From positions 59,797,439-59,861,438 of the forward strand of contig NC_088800.1 of NCBI RefSeq assembly GCF_011386835.1: a stretch of DNA of 64,000 bases, in the 5' to 3' direction. The notes beneath the pieces are model-generated. The model saw only the letters and a list, made by a program, of their open reading frames with translations, did not search any database and was not told the origin of the DNA. This DNA is from Chrysemys picta bellii. Lineage: Eukaryota; Chordata; Testudines; Emydidae. Numbering within the stretch: position 1 is the stretch's first letter; each line of letters starts with the position of its first letter. Made by a program: the position numbers and the translations under genes. This document shows positions 41,245 to 54,720 of this stretch, piece by piece.

Positions 41245-44160
41245 TGATTTGTAACCCAACACCAGCCAAAGTTGATAATTTGATAATTCTGCTGGATATT
41301 TAAGCAGACTAGGTGTGTTCATGCAAATACAGTTTGCTCCAGAAGTCTCTCCCCCTCCCAGCTAGTTGTCAGGGGAGAATTCATTCAGTTCAGTTAAACC
41401 ATGTGTATAGAGGGCCAAATCCAACTCCCATTGTCTCTAGGATCATGCTTATAATGAGCAGTATTAAAAGGAAACATTACATTAGTACACTATAGTAAGG
41501 TATGTACCGAGAAACTGTGTGTGCATGTTGATGTAGTAACACATGGTGTGTATATTTTAAAAACTGCAGTGTAGAAAAACAAGTATTTAAATATTTCATT
41601 GCAACATATGGCTCTTTCTACACTAATAAACAGTTTAGACCAAACTATTACAATAAATGACAGTAATAATAAAGCCAAGTAATTCCTCATCCATATGAAG
41701 GCTTTTCTTGATGGGATTACTTGAGGGGTTTTATACTTCTGCTGTCCCTTGCCTCTCACCCTTTCCTGATCATGCCAATATATCATTATAAATAAATGAC
41801 AGCATGGTAGTAACTGAGCTTCCTTCATCTTGGAAAGGAAAGGACGACGATAGGGGTGGATTAAGATGAATTACTATATTCTGAGTAACTGAGCTGCTAA
41901 GCCCCGGGAGGAATCCTGATGGTAAATGTGTGGGATTGGGAATCATTTAGAGTAGAAAAACAGGCATTTAAATAAATACATACATAAAATAAAGATTACT
42001 GGCAGCCTTACATTTCTGGAAGAAATTAAATCCCAAAATTAAATGATAAATTCAGGCAACAAAACTGTACTGTCATAGGAAGCATGCAAAAAAAATGTAG
42101 CAGTCAGGATAATCAGTTACAGCTCTAAAAGTACATTGACTGTTAGCTTTCTTTTACACCTGGGTGTCTAAACTCAGAATATGAAATTTTCAAACAAACA
42201 AAAAAACAAAACCCCAAACAACTAGGGAAATGCTCCCAGGAATGTGAGTGAAATTTACAAACCTTCATACAAAATAAAAGGAATAGAAGTGGGTTTTTTA
42301 AAAATGTGCCAAATCACAGCTAATCTATACTCTTTCAAATCTATTCAGGCACAGCTTCCTACCTGCTGAGTGTAATTTCTGAATCCAGTGATATCCATTA
42401 AAAAAGCAAGTTTGATCTTTCACCTATGCATTGATATGTCTCATAAGTGTGTGTGTGTAATGTCTCTCATAATATTATCAGCATTCCACAGTAATGACCC
42501 CAGACATCACAATTTACAACAGTGTTATGAACCAATAAATTAGTATTTTAGTAAGGGGTTAACTGACTAAAACTTCTTTTAAATTAAGTCCTGGCGTGAA
42601 GTCTATCAGTAAGTGCCTCTACGACAAGCTTACAAATTCAGTCTGGCACCTAAAGACGGTTTTATAAGACAAATGGAAATAATCATGAAAACTATTATCT
42701 CAATCTGTAAATGACTCCAATCATAGTTGTTCCATTAAGTATAATAAAATGTTGTAAGATTATCAGACATATTTGCAGATTTTAAGATTTGAATGTATTT
42801 TGCACTTGCAACATTTTATTTTCACCTCCACCAAATACTTTATCCAGGTGATCATTTTACACTTTAAAGATATTGATTCAAACTGTTTGTATTATCCTTC
42901 ACACTATTAGTATCTTGTGTTTTGAATCACATTTATTTGTCTAGTTAATAACTAGATAATTAATACTATGCTCTAATGAGTCGGACACATCCGCTCCCTG
43001 TTCTAATCATTAGTATATCTTCACTCCCTATCTTAATTCACTCCACGTAAGTGTGTTCCTATGAAAACTACAGTTTGCAATTTTAATATGAATGTTGCAT
43101 ATATGTGAATACATAATAGACTTTAGTTAGCCAGTCAGAAGAAATACTGAATGCTTTCTTTGAAGTAGGTTTCAAAATGTATTTGGCATTCTTTTTCATA
43201 GAGAAGGACTCTAACTCATACAGTTATTCATTCCAAAGTCTACTTAAGCTGATGCATATTGAATCCAGTATTATTTTTTAACACTTAGTGTACACTGTGT
43301 CAGATCTGTTTGTATATACTTGTTAAATTTTCTGTCATTTAGTGGTAAGGCAAAAATGAGAGAAGAATTTACATAACAACAAAACACGAGTAATTTCCTT
43401 GTGTATGAAGAGGCTCATTATTTTAAAAGTGCTTTTGTTTCTATTTATCTTTACTATGCCTATATCACAGAGCCATAGGACTGTACAGATGTTCACAGTA
43501 TGCAAGTATTTTTATGGCAGCCAATCACTAGCATCTAGACATTGAACAGCAATTATAGAAAGTGGAAGAATTGCCATACTACTCAGAATGATCTGAAATA
43601 TTTTTGGTGATGAAAATTACACAGAATTTTTTTTCTTTAAAGAGTATCTCAAATTGGGTGCCAAAAATTGAGGTACCTAAAATGAATAGACACTATACGA
43701 AAAGCAATGATTCCAGCTAGATTCTGAGGTACAGTGTCAAAGAAGGTAGTACATTGTCAGTCAGGATAAGAGAACCTCTCCTAGGTTTGGCTTTTAGGAA
43801 TTGAGTTGTAAGGTAGGTTAGGGTTAGCTCATGTAGTTAAATAGCCCCCAGCTAATGCATTCTTTCCCCCCCCCTCCCCGCATAAGAAGGTTTGTTGGAG
43901 GAAGCATTGGGGGGAGAGTTGATTTTTAAACACATCAGGTAGTCGTGTCTCTAGGGTTATAAAGAAGATAAGGAAATGCGTCCCACATACTAGGGAAACT
44001 ACTGTTGCTACTCTTTGGCCAACTGGTTAACAATCTTTAAAAATAAGCTAAATTCCTAGCTGTCAGTAGCCACGTGGAATTAGCAGCACATTGGAGAAAA
44101 ATAATAATAGCCCTCTTATAGGAAAAACTGAGAAAAGCTGACATGCACTAAATACGTCAA
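41245..44160. other. Unassigned AT-rich sequence
   Basis: Nearly 3 kb of AT-rich DNA without recognisable repeat or exon. Confidence 0.5.
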
Positions 44161-44739
44161 CAATGTGTAAGCAGAGTCAGGATAAGCTCTACCCTGACAT
44201 CTGGTGGTGAATTATGGTGAGGGTGGAAAAGAACTTCAGGAGCTGATCTTGTTTGCATAGGCACACCCACCCGCCTAGCCTGTGACAACAACACCTGAAA
44301 GTGGTTACTTTGGCTGGTGTGGGATCCCCAGTTTCTCTGTTATTGGGGCAGTAAGAATAAAGTGTTGTTACCCTGATTCTGTGAATTGAGGCCAGTGGAA
44401 CTGTTGTATGACAGAGGGACTCACCAGTAACTAAGCACTCGCTAGACAAGGGGCATGGGTTACAAAGCTCAGTAAATTGAGAGAGGTTGGGGACAGGTAT
44501 GTGTACCTGATGGTATGGGCCCCTTTTGAGAGCCTGGAACACCAGTTGCACTCTCTCCACTGTTGAATAGCAGAGCTAAGTTTGCTTCCATTAGGAATCT
44601 AGCTAGAAGTTGCTGAACTGAATTCACTTTGGGCCAATGGTGCACCAGCACTGGGGCTCCCCTACTACAAGCTGAAATCACTAAGAGCTGAAATCACTAA
44701 AAGAGCTAAAATTGCTGAGCTGAGATCACTGAGTGCTGT

Positions 44740-44990
44740 GTTAACCAGTGGGGGAGCCTGAAGGTATATTGCTAAGCAGCTGGCAGAGCCGACCAGTTTG
44801 TGGGGGCAGCTGGAGTGGTTCATGGGATGGCTGGTGGAGTGGAGCGGCTGGCAGAGCTGAGCAGTTTGTGGGACGGTTGGAGTGGCCCATGGAACGGGGA
44901 GCAGAGCGGAGCAGTTTGCGGGGACGGCTGGAGGAGCGGAGCGGCGCGGCTGGTAGAGTGGAGCCATTTGTGGTAAAGGCGGCAGCAGGA
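44740..44990 (+). repeat. GC-rich degenerate tandem block
   Basis: Variants of ctggcagagc(t/c)gagcagtttgtggg and gagcggagcagtttgcgggg recur at about 44780, 44850 and 44900. It is followed by gtaaggtgc and agcccccc, as in the related element at 40 kb. Confidence 0.6.
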
Positions 44991-45065
44991 CTCCACGGAG
45001 AGGTGGGGCAGTCGGCCTCGGACCACGTAAGGTGCCCCTTAACATCTCAGATAAGCCCCCAAAAA

Positions 45066-45255
45066 TGTAACCCTTCTGCCCCTCTGAGTTGGCAGCAACA
45101 AGCGCCGGGTTCAGTATCTAGGGGTTCCGTTTCAATAACGCAATGCAAAACCGTCTCGAGGCCCCACCCAGTGACCTGGGACAATTACATACCACCCCCT
45201 CGGGCGCCTCTAAGAAGCAATACTTCCCCTCTCGCAAGCACGGAGTCTGAGTGTA
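45066..45255 (-). repeat. Inverted LTR fragment inside the element
   Basis: tgtaacccttctgcccctct through ggagtctgagtgta is the reverse complement of the last 190-200 bases of the 3' LTR (46476-46673). It lies directly upstream of the pol remnant, where no LTR is expected, so the element is internally rearranged. Confidence 0.8.
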
Positions 45256-46054
45256 CTGCTGCAAAATTTGGGTATTGCTGGCAAACACAAGATAGCTGAC
45301 AGATGGAAGGCAATATCTTACTTGGTGATGGAAAAGCTAGGAGACCTGCCAGTCTACAAGATCAAACCTGAAGAGGGTCCAGGGCAGATAAAGACAGTGC
45401 ACAAAAACCTTTTGCTCCCTGTGGGGGAATTGGTAGGCACCCCTTATGAGATGGGCCACAACAGGGCAACTGGGCAGAACGAAGGTGCTGGACCAAAGCC
45501 GCTCTCCAACGTGGACAGCCAGGCCCCTGCAGCTAACCTACCCCTATGCCGCACATCCGAGAGTGAGTCTGAGGAGGAAGACACAACCATGATATATCCT
45601 GGGATGGAGACAAGATTTCAGTCTCGATCAGCTGAATCAAAAGAGAGCTCCTCCTCTTCCGCCCTAAACCCCAAGGCAGAAGTATTTAGGCCCATTCCTG
45701 ACACCCCTGGTGGGACCCCCGTGTGATGACACACATAGGTTATTGAACAGTGGAGACATACAGGTGGAGGATGTCCTGGGCACCTTGGACCCTCCACTGT
45801 TAGAACTAGAAATGCAGGGGCCTACACCAGTAGCCAAGGGGCCCTCAAAGGAAGCCTCTCCATCTATCGCTCAAGAGGATGTCCCCCCTACCACGGCAGC
45901 AGAGATTGTCAATAGACGAGACAGGGTAATAAGACCAGTAAAATGGTTAACTTATGATGCACCTGGGGTGACTAGTGACGAGCCCATACATTTAGCACAC
46001 AGGCTTGTAGAGGCTAAAGTGGGCTATCTGAGGCCCTTTGGAGGGAACCCATGA
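45256..46054 (+). pseudogene. Pol C-terminus (integrase tail), broken
   Basis: Starts LQNLGIAGKHKIADRWKA and continues EKLGDLPVYKIKPEEGPGQ then KTVHKNLLLPVGEL. This is the C-terminal chromodomain/GPY-like tail seen in vertebrate Ty3/gypsy integrases. The frame stops at 45724-45726. A second frame (45710-46054) continues with a P-rich stretch and RRDRVIRPVKWLTYD near the end, so one frameshift near 45715 separates the two. The catalytic integrase core is absent. The polypurine tract lies 47 bp after the stop, which fits the natural 3' end of pol. Confidence 0.65.
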
Positions 46055-46112
46055 GTTGGTGTAATAGGGAGTGTGATTTGTTGGGATGACAAATTCTCAG
46101 CTGGGGGGAGGA

Positions 46113-46673
46113 TGTAAGCAGAGTCAGGATAAGCTCTACCCTGACATCTGGTGGTGAATTATGGTGAGGGTGGAAAAGAACTTCAGATCTTGTTTGCATA
46201 GGCACACCCACCACCCCCATTTCCGCCCAGGCTGGGGGGTGGGGTAAAACTCGGCAGATAAACTTTTGAATTCTGGGGCGGCACTGACCAGGGACAGAGA
46301 CTTTGGGGTTGTTGGACTTTGGGGTGATTGGACTTAAGACCCTGAGGGGAAAAGGACACTGCCAAACTTACTTGGAGGTGGGTCGTTTGCTCATGGTTTG
46401 TGTTATAAATCCTGTTTGTGGAGTTTCCCCAACATAATGCCACATTGTTTCCCTCCTTTATTAAAAGGCTTTTGCTACACTCAGACTCCGTGCTTGCGGG
46501 GGGGGGGGGGAGTATTGCCTCCTAGAGGTGCCCGGGGGGAGGGGTGGTATGTAATTGTCCCAGGTCACTGGGTTGGGGCTCGAGCCGGTTTTGCATTGCG
46601 TTATTGAAACGGAACCCCTGGATACTGAACCTGGCCCTTGTTGCTGCCAACTCAGAGAGGCAGAAGGATTACA
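46113..46673 (+). mobile_element. 3' LTR of the gypsy-like element
   Basis: 561 bp, tgtaagcagagtcag to aggattaca. Immediately upstream is a G-rich polypurine tract. ATTAAA at 46460-46465 may serve as polyadenylation signal. A 13-base G run lies at 46498-46510. Its first 105 bases match 44166-44276 apart from a short indel. Confidence 0.85.
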
Positions 46674-46679
46674 AATGCA

Positions 46680-48595
46680 TGGACTATCCCACTTGGGTTT
46701 GGGCACTGATGGCACCAAATTGTGATGTAATATAGTTACCTTGGATTGTAATTGCTGCTTGTTCAGTATACAGGAAATAATATTTCACGGCATGCAAGCT
46801 GGGCCTACCCATGGGGGAATCATGTAGGTTCAAAATACAAAAGCACAAATTCAGTACAAACATCTCAGATGACTCTCCCAGTTGTCAGACACTCTGCTCT
46901 GGAACATTGAAACAGCCTGTGCACTTCCACAAGGCCTTTTGGGGAGCTGAAGCAATGGTTTCCAACTACTCTTCACCATGTTCTGCAGCTGGGCCTGATT
47001 CAGTTGAAATCAGTGGAATTATTTAAGAGCAAGGATTCTTATTAAAAATCCCAAGTTTGCATTATTTTTCTGTCTTAGGTTTGATAAGAATGTCCAGAGC
47101 ACATTTCAGAAAACAGATGATTTTCAGAGTCCTGTGTGTGAGATGAGCTAATGTGTTAATCCAGTTGATAGTAGAGAGGTGTCCACCTCCTAAAAAACAC
47201 CAGCCCAATTAGTACTAATTGGTATCCTTCTTGAACTCTCAGCCTAGAAGCCAAAGACAGAATTTTATGGAGACTGAATTATCCTTTTTCCCATAGGGTT
47301 GGTTCCTTCTGAGCCATGTTAATGTGGGAGTATGGCTAAAAAGAGGACTTGAGTCTCCAAAGCTGCCATTACAGCAACTTTGACCAACAGTAAATTCACT
47401 TTCCACCCCACCTGCCCACCCCAAAAGGAACAAGAAGATCAGAAACAAGAATATTCCTAACTTAGGGTTTCTAATTTGATGCTTTTGGTTCTTGTAGCAA
47501 TGTTAAAGATTTTTTCCCCTTCCGGGATAAGAGTGCCAAGCCTCTTTATTGCATCTATTTTCAAAATCTTGGATGCAGTTATGTGGATTTTTGTATCATC
47601 TAGTGTACAATTAACCAAAATGGTTAATAAAAGCTCAGCTATAGGAAAGTTTTGGGATTTTCTAAATGGATGTAATTAAGTAGCTGATATACTCACTAGA
47701 ATTCTGATGAAGTGGGTGCCGCTGTCCTGCGCACAGTGATTTGATGCTGTTTCATATTTCACAACAGTTAGCTTTTTCATAATAAGCACTTTAAAATACC
47801 TATAACACAGAGACTTTAAAGAACAGAGATGAAAGAAGATACACAAATAAAATGTACAATAACATATAATTAAATTTGACCCCATAAATTGCCAACCTTC
47901 AAAGCTAACACTGCAGCAGCATGCTATTATTAGCAATAAAAAGAATTTGCTTTGCCCTTTTAAAATTACCATAAACCGATTGCCTGAGACAGAATGATGT
48001 TAATATTTAAGAACTAGGACACTAGATTCTATTATCTCAGAAGTTCTGTCACCAGGCACACTCTGTAGTCATGTCATCTAATTATTGTTTTTAAATTGCA
48101 TTGGTGTGCCAGCAATTTGTCTACCATTGGGAAAGTAATTGACATTTGGGTTACAGCTTTATATTTGGGAGACTCACTAGCTAGTTCCAGAGAGTCCTCT
48201 TCTGTCAAATAAGATTAGCTTAATTTTACCTAAAAGAAAAGGGAAAATCTGTTTTAAAGTGTGTCAATGATATAGTGTTCTTGTAATTTGGTATTAAAAA
48301 TATGGGCTACATATTAAAGCCTATCAGAAACTGAACATGAAGTAAGACAATGTTGTGGTGACAAACTAATTAGTCATTTTTAACTTTCAATTGACTTAGG
48401 GTAGACAACTCTTTTCTTCTTTCAACTATTGTGCAAGAAATCCTCTCCCCAGTATACAGTCCAAGGAAAATTTGGGGTGGAGGTCTACAGTGATGTGGAG
48501 AGGAGGTAAAATAAAAATGTTTCTTAGCTGTCGCCTACATTTCTGTATGTGTATGGAGGATTGATAAATAGATCTGTATAACCACAGATCCACCC

Positions 48596-48654
<59 letters not shown>

Positions 48655-51120
48655 TATCTCTCTCTCACATCCTAGGGTGAAGTAAGCTCTGTGCCAGGCA
48701 GAAGAGGCATAGCCTCTGCTCAGGTTCTCCAGCTGTCCTAATAGTGGAGTTGCACATAAATTTGTCCCATATACATATTTGTACACATATTCTATTTCTG
48801 GAGCTGGCCCTTTAAATATAGCAGAGCAAAGAACCTGCAAGCCTGAAGTGTCCATTTTGTAGCAGCTGCTGCTTGCTATATAGTGGTCTTCCAGCTGGTG
48901 AATATTCCAAAATCCTTTTTGAATCCTGCCTTTTACTTTTCCATGAGGCGAATAGCACATTTTTGTAAGCTGTTTCTGTTCACAATGAAGTCAGTGGTCA
49001 TTGGTCATAGGAGCAGAGTTGAGGCCTGAATTTGTGTTTAGATTTATCTAGCTACTTTTTAATAAACAGGTTGATCTTCTGTTTATCACTGAAGTAAGAT
49101 ATAATTATATTTCAAATAATATTTTACTTAAATATAACAAATGTGCTTTCCCATATGGTTCATTTTCCCCCCCATGGTTCATTTTTTCCCCACCAATTTT
49201 TTTTGCTTTTACTACTAAGTTTCTGTTTTCAGGGGAAAAGTGCTTACAAGCATTTCTTTGAATAGGGCACAGAAAATTCAGAGGATCTCTTACAACTATC
49301 AACACAGTCTTAAAAAAGGGAGGAGTATCTAGAAATTCAGCCATAACATTACACTGGAGATGTTCATTGGGCCTTCCTATCCTGTTTCCTATGGTTTGAG
49401 ACCATGGAAACTGTATTTAATTACTTGCCTGAAATTTACCAGACTAAAGTCATTTGTGATCTAAAGTTGATTAGAAATGTATAATTACAAAATGTGTATC
49501 ATACTCTGAATAACTACTAGAATTAAGGCTAAAAGACACCTCAAAATTTATCCAGGAGGAAATAGCTACATCATGATTTACTTATGGGGGTAATAATTTT
49601 GCTAATATAGATTTTCTTTGTGTTTTAATACAAGAAAATATAATTTTTAATCAGATACAACTTTCTTAGAATAATTGTGTAAATTAGCATTCAAACGTAC
49701 CACTCAGGAAATTTTAGCAAAGTAATAATTTTTTAAAAATCACTAAAGAATGCTTTCTTAAAGTTAAAAACTAGTCTGAATTAATTTTGACACTATTTTC
49801 CAGCAGAGGAGTCTCTGAGATTACTGATCTTTACAGCAGTCTTTTCCAATATGTCTTCACAACACTTCCTCTGCCCCTGAGAGTGATCAGAATTAACCCT
49901 GCTCTTGATGGATTATTTAATATAGTCACCATTTTCTCCAGTATTATAATTTTGTTAGTGGCTTCTGAGGCCCATGTTATTCAGTGGAATATTTTGCATA
50001 AACCACACTTTGTATCTTTCATCTCCCAAGAAATGATTGTTAATGCAATCTATAGAAATCCATAAATGAGCTTGATAAAATTATCAAAGTGTCAAAAGGT
50101 TGCTGCACTCACTTGTCTAATTCTCAAGAGAACATAAGAGATTGGGCAGCAAGAAATCATTTTACCCAAAAATATCACCTTGCATGATGAGGAAATAATT
50201 TTCCAAAATGTACTTGTTATTGATTCTGCAGCCAGAATGTCAATAAATTGAAAACTCTTTAATGAGAGTAATATTCAATGTGCATCGTAAAATAAGGATG
50301 AAAATTAACCAGTGTTCAAAAAAATAATTAAGACATAATTTATATGTACATTACTTTAATCAATATGAAATTAGTGTATGACAATAGCTCAATGACTGAA
50401 GGTGTAATTCATGAGAGCATCTTAATAATACTGAGTAACCCGTTCCACTTCAGAACCATTTTACCCTCATCTGAAATTAGTCTCATCTGAAATTAGTCTG
50501 AGACATGACGGGGGGTGGAGGGGAGAGAGAGAATGGGGAGAGGAGAAGGCTGGATATCTATGAGAAAATAATCATCTTGTTTGAGTTATGGGAAGTCAGA
50601 AAGCTTGTTTTCTTAGAATAATCAGAGATGGAAATGCCAAACAGAATTTATTATTTCAAACCATTGCCCAGAACTTAGACACTTTTACACCTTAGATTTA
50701 TTTAGGCCTTTTACTCCTTCACATACCCCTCTACTAGCCATATTGTTTTAAAGGTTTTCAGGCAGAAAGTGTGTCACTCTAATTTGGAAAAACACAAAAT
50801 GTCTGGTAGCCTTAAACAATGAAGAAATGACAGATGATAGGTGGCTGTTGCTTTAATTACATTATATGTTTACTATCTAACATATACAGTTGAGGAATTG
50901 CTTGCCTGATACGTAAAATATATTGGACAAGACAAAAGTACATTTCTCTCATTCTGATAGTGATGTGGCCATATTTGTTTATGGAGTTTTGTTTAAAATC
51001 AGTTTGTGTTATGTCTAAGTCTACTTTTATTGAAAGTACAGTTTTAAGTTGTACCTTCCTGTCCATATTAAAACAGGTTACTCAATTTTTAGGAGACAAA
51101 ATGGCTGATTAAATTAGCAG
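46680..51120. other. Unassigned AT-rich sequence with one microsatellite
   Basis: Over 4 kb without recognisable exon or transposon except the TA/CA microsatellite at 48596-48650. Fragments such as ctgggcctgattcagttgaa near 46990 hint at old foldback MITEs. Confidence 0.5.
48596..48650. repeat. (TA)n(CA)n microsatellite
   Basis: About 16 bases of TA repeat run into 40 bases of uninterrupted CA repeat. Open frames reading V-C-V-C here are artefacts. Confidence 0.95.
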
Positions 51121-51127
51121 TGTTGTA

Positions 51128-51208
51128 CCTGATCCTGTGAGGGGCTTAATCCAGTCCATTGACTTGATGGGAAGTGTGAGCACCTCAGTACCTTGGAGGA
51201 TTGGCCCC
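51128..51208. mobile_element. Small palindromic sauropsid MITE
   Basis: cctgatcctgtgaggggctt is mirrored by agtaccttggaggattggcc, with ccattgacttgatggg in the centre. It matches a common bird and turtle foldback repeat. Confidence 0.6.
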
Positions 51209-52382
51209 AGGGAGGAGGCTATAAGGCAAGACATATATAAAATGCTTACTGGAACAACTAAGCAAGTAGGAGATCGTTTAGTATGAATTCTAGGCAAGAA
51301 CTATAAGGAAAATATAGAATTATGCATCTCCACAGCAGGTATTCTCCTTCTGGAGAAATTACCCACTTAAAAGGTGAAGTTGGATCATTTAATGCTTGAC
51401 AGTTTTATAAAATATCTATTTAAATAGCTAGTAATTTTCTTTTCATTAGGACAAACTACCATACAATACTAAAGGGATACTTGCTCTCAACTGAAAAATC
51501 CTATTATTACATTTATTTATTTATTTATGTATTTTCTAATGACACCTAAGAAATCTCAGCGAGAAATATGTTTTCATACTGGATTGGTAATTCTGTCACA
51601 CAGCTTCTTTTCCTATGCATGGAAGGATTATTCATGCACATCGGCATAGTGGTGGCATCATTGTTCTCACACTGCCATGAATCTAAGTGCAGTCTCTCTA
51701 CCCAACTCAGTCTTATGGAGCAATGCCAGGTGAGCAACTTCCCCAGTTAAGTACTGAAAGAAGTGAATGTGAACAAACACCTTGGACTGCATTTTCGTTG
51801 CATTACTTTGTTAACACTGTGTGTATTTGATGTTCCTGTATGTCCATTTCACCACAGTTGTTTGCCCTCTCCTCCTAGGTGACACCATCTTTCTTTAAAA
51901 TACAAACTGAAATGAATTTCTCATTTTACCTAAACCTCCTGAGCCACACAAAGATGATAAACACCATACACACATACAGAGAGAGGCTCCTCCCACCATG
52001 CACAACTTTGGGGGAGTTTACTTCTGGCCTGAAGGCACAGCTGACAACTGTTGGAATATTATTGCAAATCTTGTAATATGTGTTCTTTTCCTTAAAACCC
52101 CTCTTCCTAGAGTCATGGGATTACATGATAATCTAATTTTTCACTCAAAAATAGGGAGGTTTAGCCCCCATAGTTGCAGATAAAAGCTTGGAAAAGTGTC
52201 CTAAAGTCTTGGAAAATAGAAGCCAAAGCAAAAGAATCCAAATTTTTAATTTTAAAAATATTGTCATGATTTTTGAGGTTTGACTCATGATTTTAGAACA
52301 CTTGGCAGTACTGTGAAAATCTCCCTATCCTCCATTACTTCCCCAAGAGCATCTCTGAGTGTCCCCTAAGGGGCCCAGCAAT
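51209..52382. other. Unassigned AT-rich sequence
   Basis: Contains a short (ATTT)n tract at about 51510-51530. No other feature seen. Confidence 0.5.
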
Positions 52383-53231
52383 GGTGTTGTCAGGGTTCCC
52401 TCCCCACTCTGGACTCTGGGGTACAGATGTGGGGACCCGCATGAAAGACTCCCTAAATTTATTTCTAACAGCTTAGGTTAAAACTTCCTCAAGGCACAAG
52501 TCCTTTCCTTGTCTTTGGATGGTACTGCTGCCACCACCAAGTGAGTTAGACAAAAATCCAGGAAAAAGGGCCACTTGGAGTCCCTGTTTCCCCAAAATAT
52601 TTCCCCAAGCTCCTTCATCCCCTTTCCTGGAGAGGCTTGAGAATAATATACTAACCAATTGGTTACAAAGTGAGCACAGACCAAACCCCTGGGTATTTAG
52701 GACACTGAAAAGAAGAATTTTATTTTAAAAAAAAGTAAAAGAATCACAAGTGCAAAATCAGGATGAAAGGCAACTTTACAGGGTAAATAAAGAGGATAAA
52801 ACACAGAGCATTTCCCTCTAGGCTCACCTTCAAAGTTACAAAAAACAGGAATAAAACTCCCTCTTAGCATAGGGAAAATTCACAAGCTAAAACAAAAGAT
52901 AATCTAACACATTTCCTTGCCTTTACTTACAATTTCTGTAATTGTAATGTATCATTTCAGGTATCTTTTCAGGAGATGGTTTACCTGCTTGGTGTCTCTC
53001 TCTGTCCAGAGAGGGAACAAACAAAGAGAGCACAAACAAAACCTCCCCCCTCCCACCAGATTTGAAAATATCTTCTTTCTTTATTGGTCCTTTTGGTCAG
53101 GTGCCAATCAGGTTATTTGAGCTTCTTAACCCCTTACAGGTAAAATGATTCTGTACCTCTGGCCAGGAGGGATTTTATGTTACTGCATACATAAAGGTTG
53201 TTACCCTTCCCTTTATATTTATGACAGGTGT
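52383..53231 (-). mobile_element. Endogenous retrovirus-type solo LTR (52388-53226) with 5-bp duplication
   Basis: On the minus strand the LTR runs from tgtcataaatataaaggga to ccctgaca. Both sides carry ggtgt (52383-52387 and 53227-53231). Length 839 bp. It shares acctgtaaggggttaa and ggcacctgaccaaaagg with the LTR at 17493. TG...CA ends and a 5-bp duplication fit retroviral integration. No internal region remains, so it is a recombined solo LTR. Confidence 0.9.
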
Positions 53232-53904
53232 GTTTCCAAGGAACATTCCTATGGGCTGTGCTCCACGTGCCTGTGTTTTTAAAGGGCTTTAAAACACCAG
53301 CCATGTTCCTGTCCAAAGTGGAACTGTCCAGAGGATGACAGTTCTGTTTAATGACAGATACTGAGGTTTTGAGGTTGGTTTTTGTTCTGCATTGGAATAA
53401 AGCCAAAACCTTTCACACTGTGTCACAAAATGAAATTGTGTCAAAATGGCTGATTTTGCCTTGAAAAGCTCAAGTTTTCAGTTTGGGTCTCTCTCTCATC
53501 AGTACTGACCAGACAGCTCTGGACTTCAGACACCTTCCTGATTGAAACTGTCGAAACACATAGATATTCATGAATTTTTCTTCGAGTAGATGCAGATGTG
53601 TATTCCAAGTAGGTGTGTGCATGACCTGGGCACCAGAGCTGGAAACTATTGCTTAGCAGTACCGGTAGAGGGGCGGTGCTCATGCCTGTAGACCCTCCCC
53701 TGTATGCGGTGGCACAGCCCCAGCCCCCCTCTATTCCTTCTCACTGGCCGTTGGCTGGAATCAGAGCTGCGTTCTTGTTGCTTCACAACCTCACAGTTTA
53801 TCTCTTAGCCTGGTTTTTATTGTACATAGTTATAGTTATTGTAATAGTTAGTAATGTTTGTTAAATGTTATAGTATACAATATAGTGTTAGTGGTAGTGT
53901 TCCC

Positions 53905-54720
53905 TGGTGATGCCCTCACTGTGTGGAGTGGCAATTCCTAACAGTGACCCCCATACGCGGTGCTTGCTCTGCCTTGGCAAATCTCATGTTAAGAAGCACT
54001 GTTCAATCTATAGATCGTTCATGAAGAGGACTCAGGTTGTGTGGGACCTTTGATTTATTGAGCAGGCCATGAGGCCTGACCAAGTACCAAGGACTTCCTC
54101 TGGCAGCAGATCCCCCTGGCTTGGAAAGTGCTGTTGCCTACTGTTCTGGGTCTTAGGACTTTCTGAAGAGGCACAAGAGTCATTCTCCATCATCAGCACC
54201 AAAGAAGAGGCCGCATAAGACTGATCAGGAGTGCTCTAGGTCCCCGGGCAACTCTTCTGTCTCCTCTAAGAACAGCACAGCACTCCTTTGTGCACTCCTT
54301 CCCCCTGAGACAGCAAGGCTACCCTAAGAAGACAGATAGATTTCACAGGAGGAAGCACTTGAGCTCAGAGCCCAGCTGTTCTGTGCACCCTCCTTCGGGC
54401 ACTTGCTAAGCACCCATTTTGACTCGTTGGTCCAGAGCACTGTCCCAGTTGTTGTTCTTCCTCCCTCGTCCCCACATTCCTTTGAGGACAGGCTGTCTCA
54501 CTTTTGCAATGCCTGGGTCTTGATAACATCTGACAGCTGGGTCCTAGATACTGTCAGATCATCCAGTTCCTTTCCACACCCCCTCCACACACTTCTCTCC
54601 GTCCCTCTTCAGGGACTCCTCACATGAGACACTTCTCTTTGAGCAGGTCAACTCTCTACTAGCATTGGGATGATGGAGGAGGTTCCACAAGAACATTAGG
54701 GTCACGGTTTCTACTCCTGG
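53905..54720 (+). pseudogene. DIRS gag-like region, broken
   Basis: Around 53945-54020 the plus strand reads HTRCLLCLGKSHVKKHCSIC, a Cys/His-rich knuckle-like motif typical of the DIRS ORF1 start. Stops follow. Before RT, DRLSHFCNAWVLITSDSWVLD (about 54485-54550) matches the usual linker preceding DIRS RT. Confidence 0.6.

Larger units (their letters stand above)
44162..46677 (+). mobile_element. Ty3/gypsy-like LTR retrotransposon, deleted and rearranged
   Basis: The outer ends are tgtaagcagag (44166) and ggattaca (46673), flanked by aatg on both sides (44162-44165, 46674-46677). The 5' LTR is recognisable only from 44166 to about 44276. It is followed by unrelated text with an aataaagtg signal, a GC-rich tandem block (44740-44990), and an inverted piece of LTR (45066-45255). 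The end of pol, a polypurine tract (ctggggggagga, 46101-46112) and an intact 3' LTR follow. Gag and most of pol are missing. Confidence 0.75.

Noticed and set aside
41231..41260. tgtaaccc near 41250 as a second LTR boundary
   Set aside because: The bases after it do not match the LTR end at 40034, 45066 or 46673.
48426..48960. Minus-strand frames beginning with repeated Cys-Val
   Set aside because: They read through the CA microsatellite.
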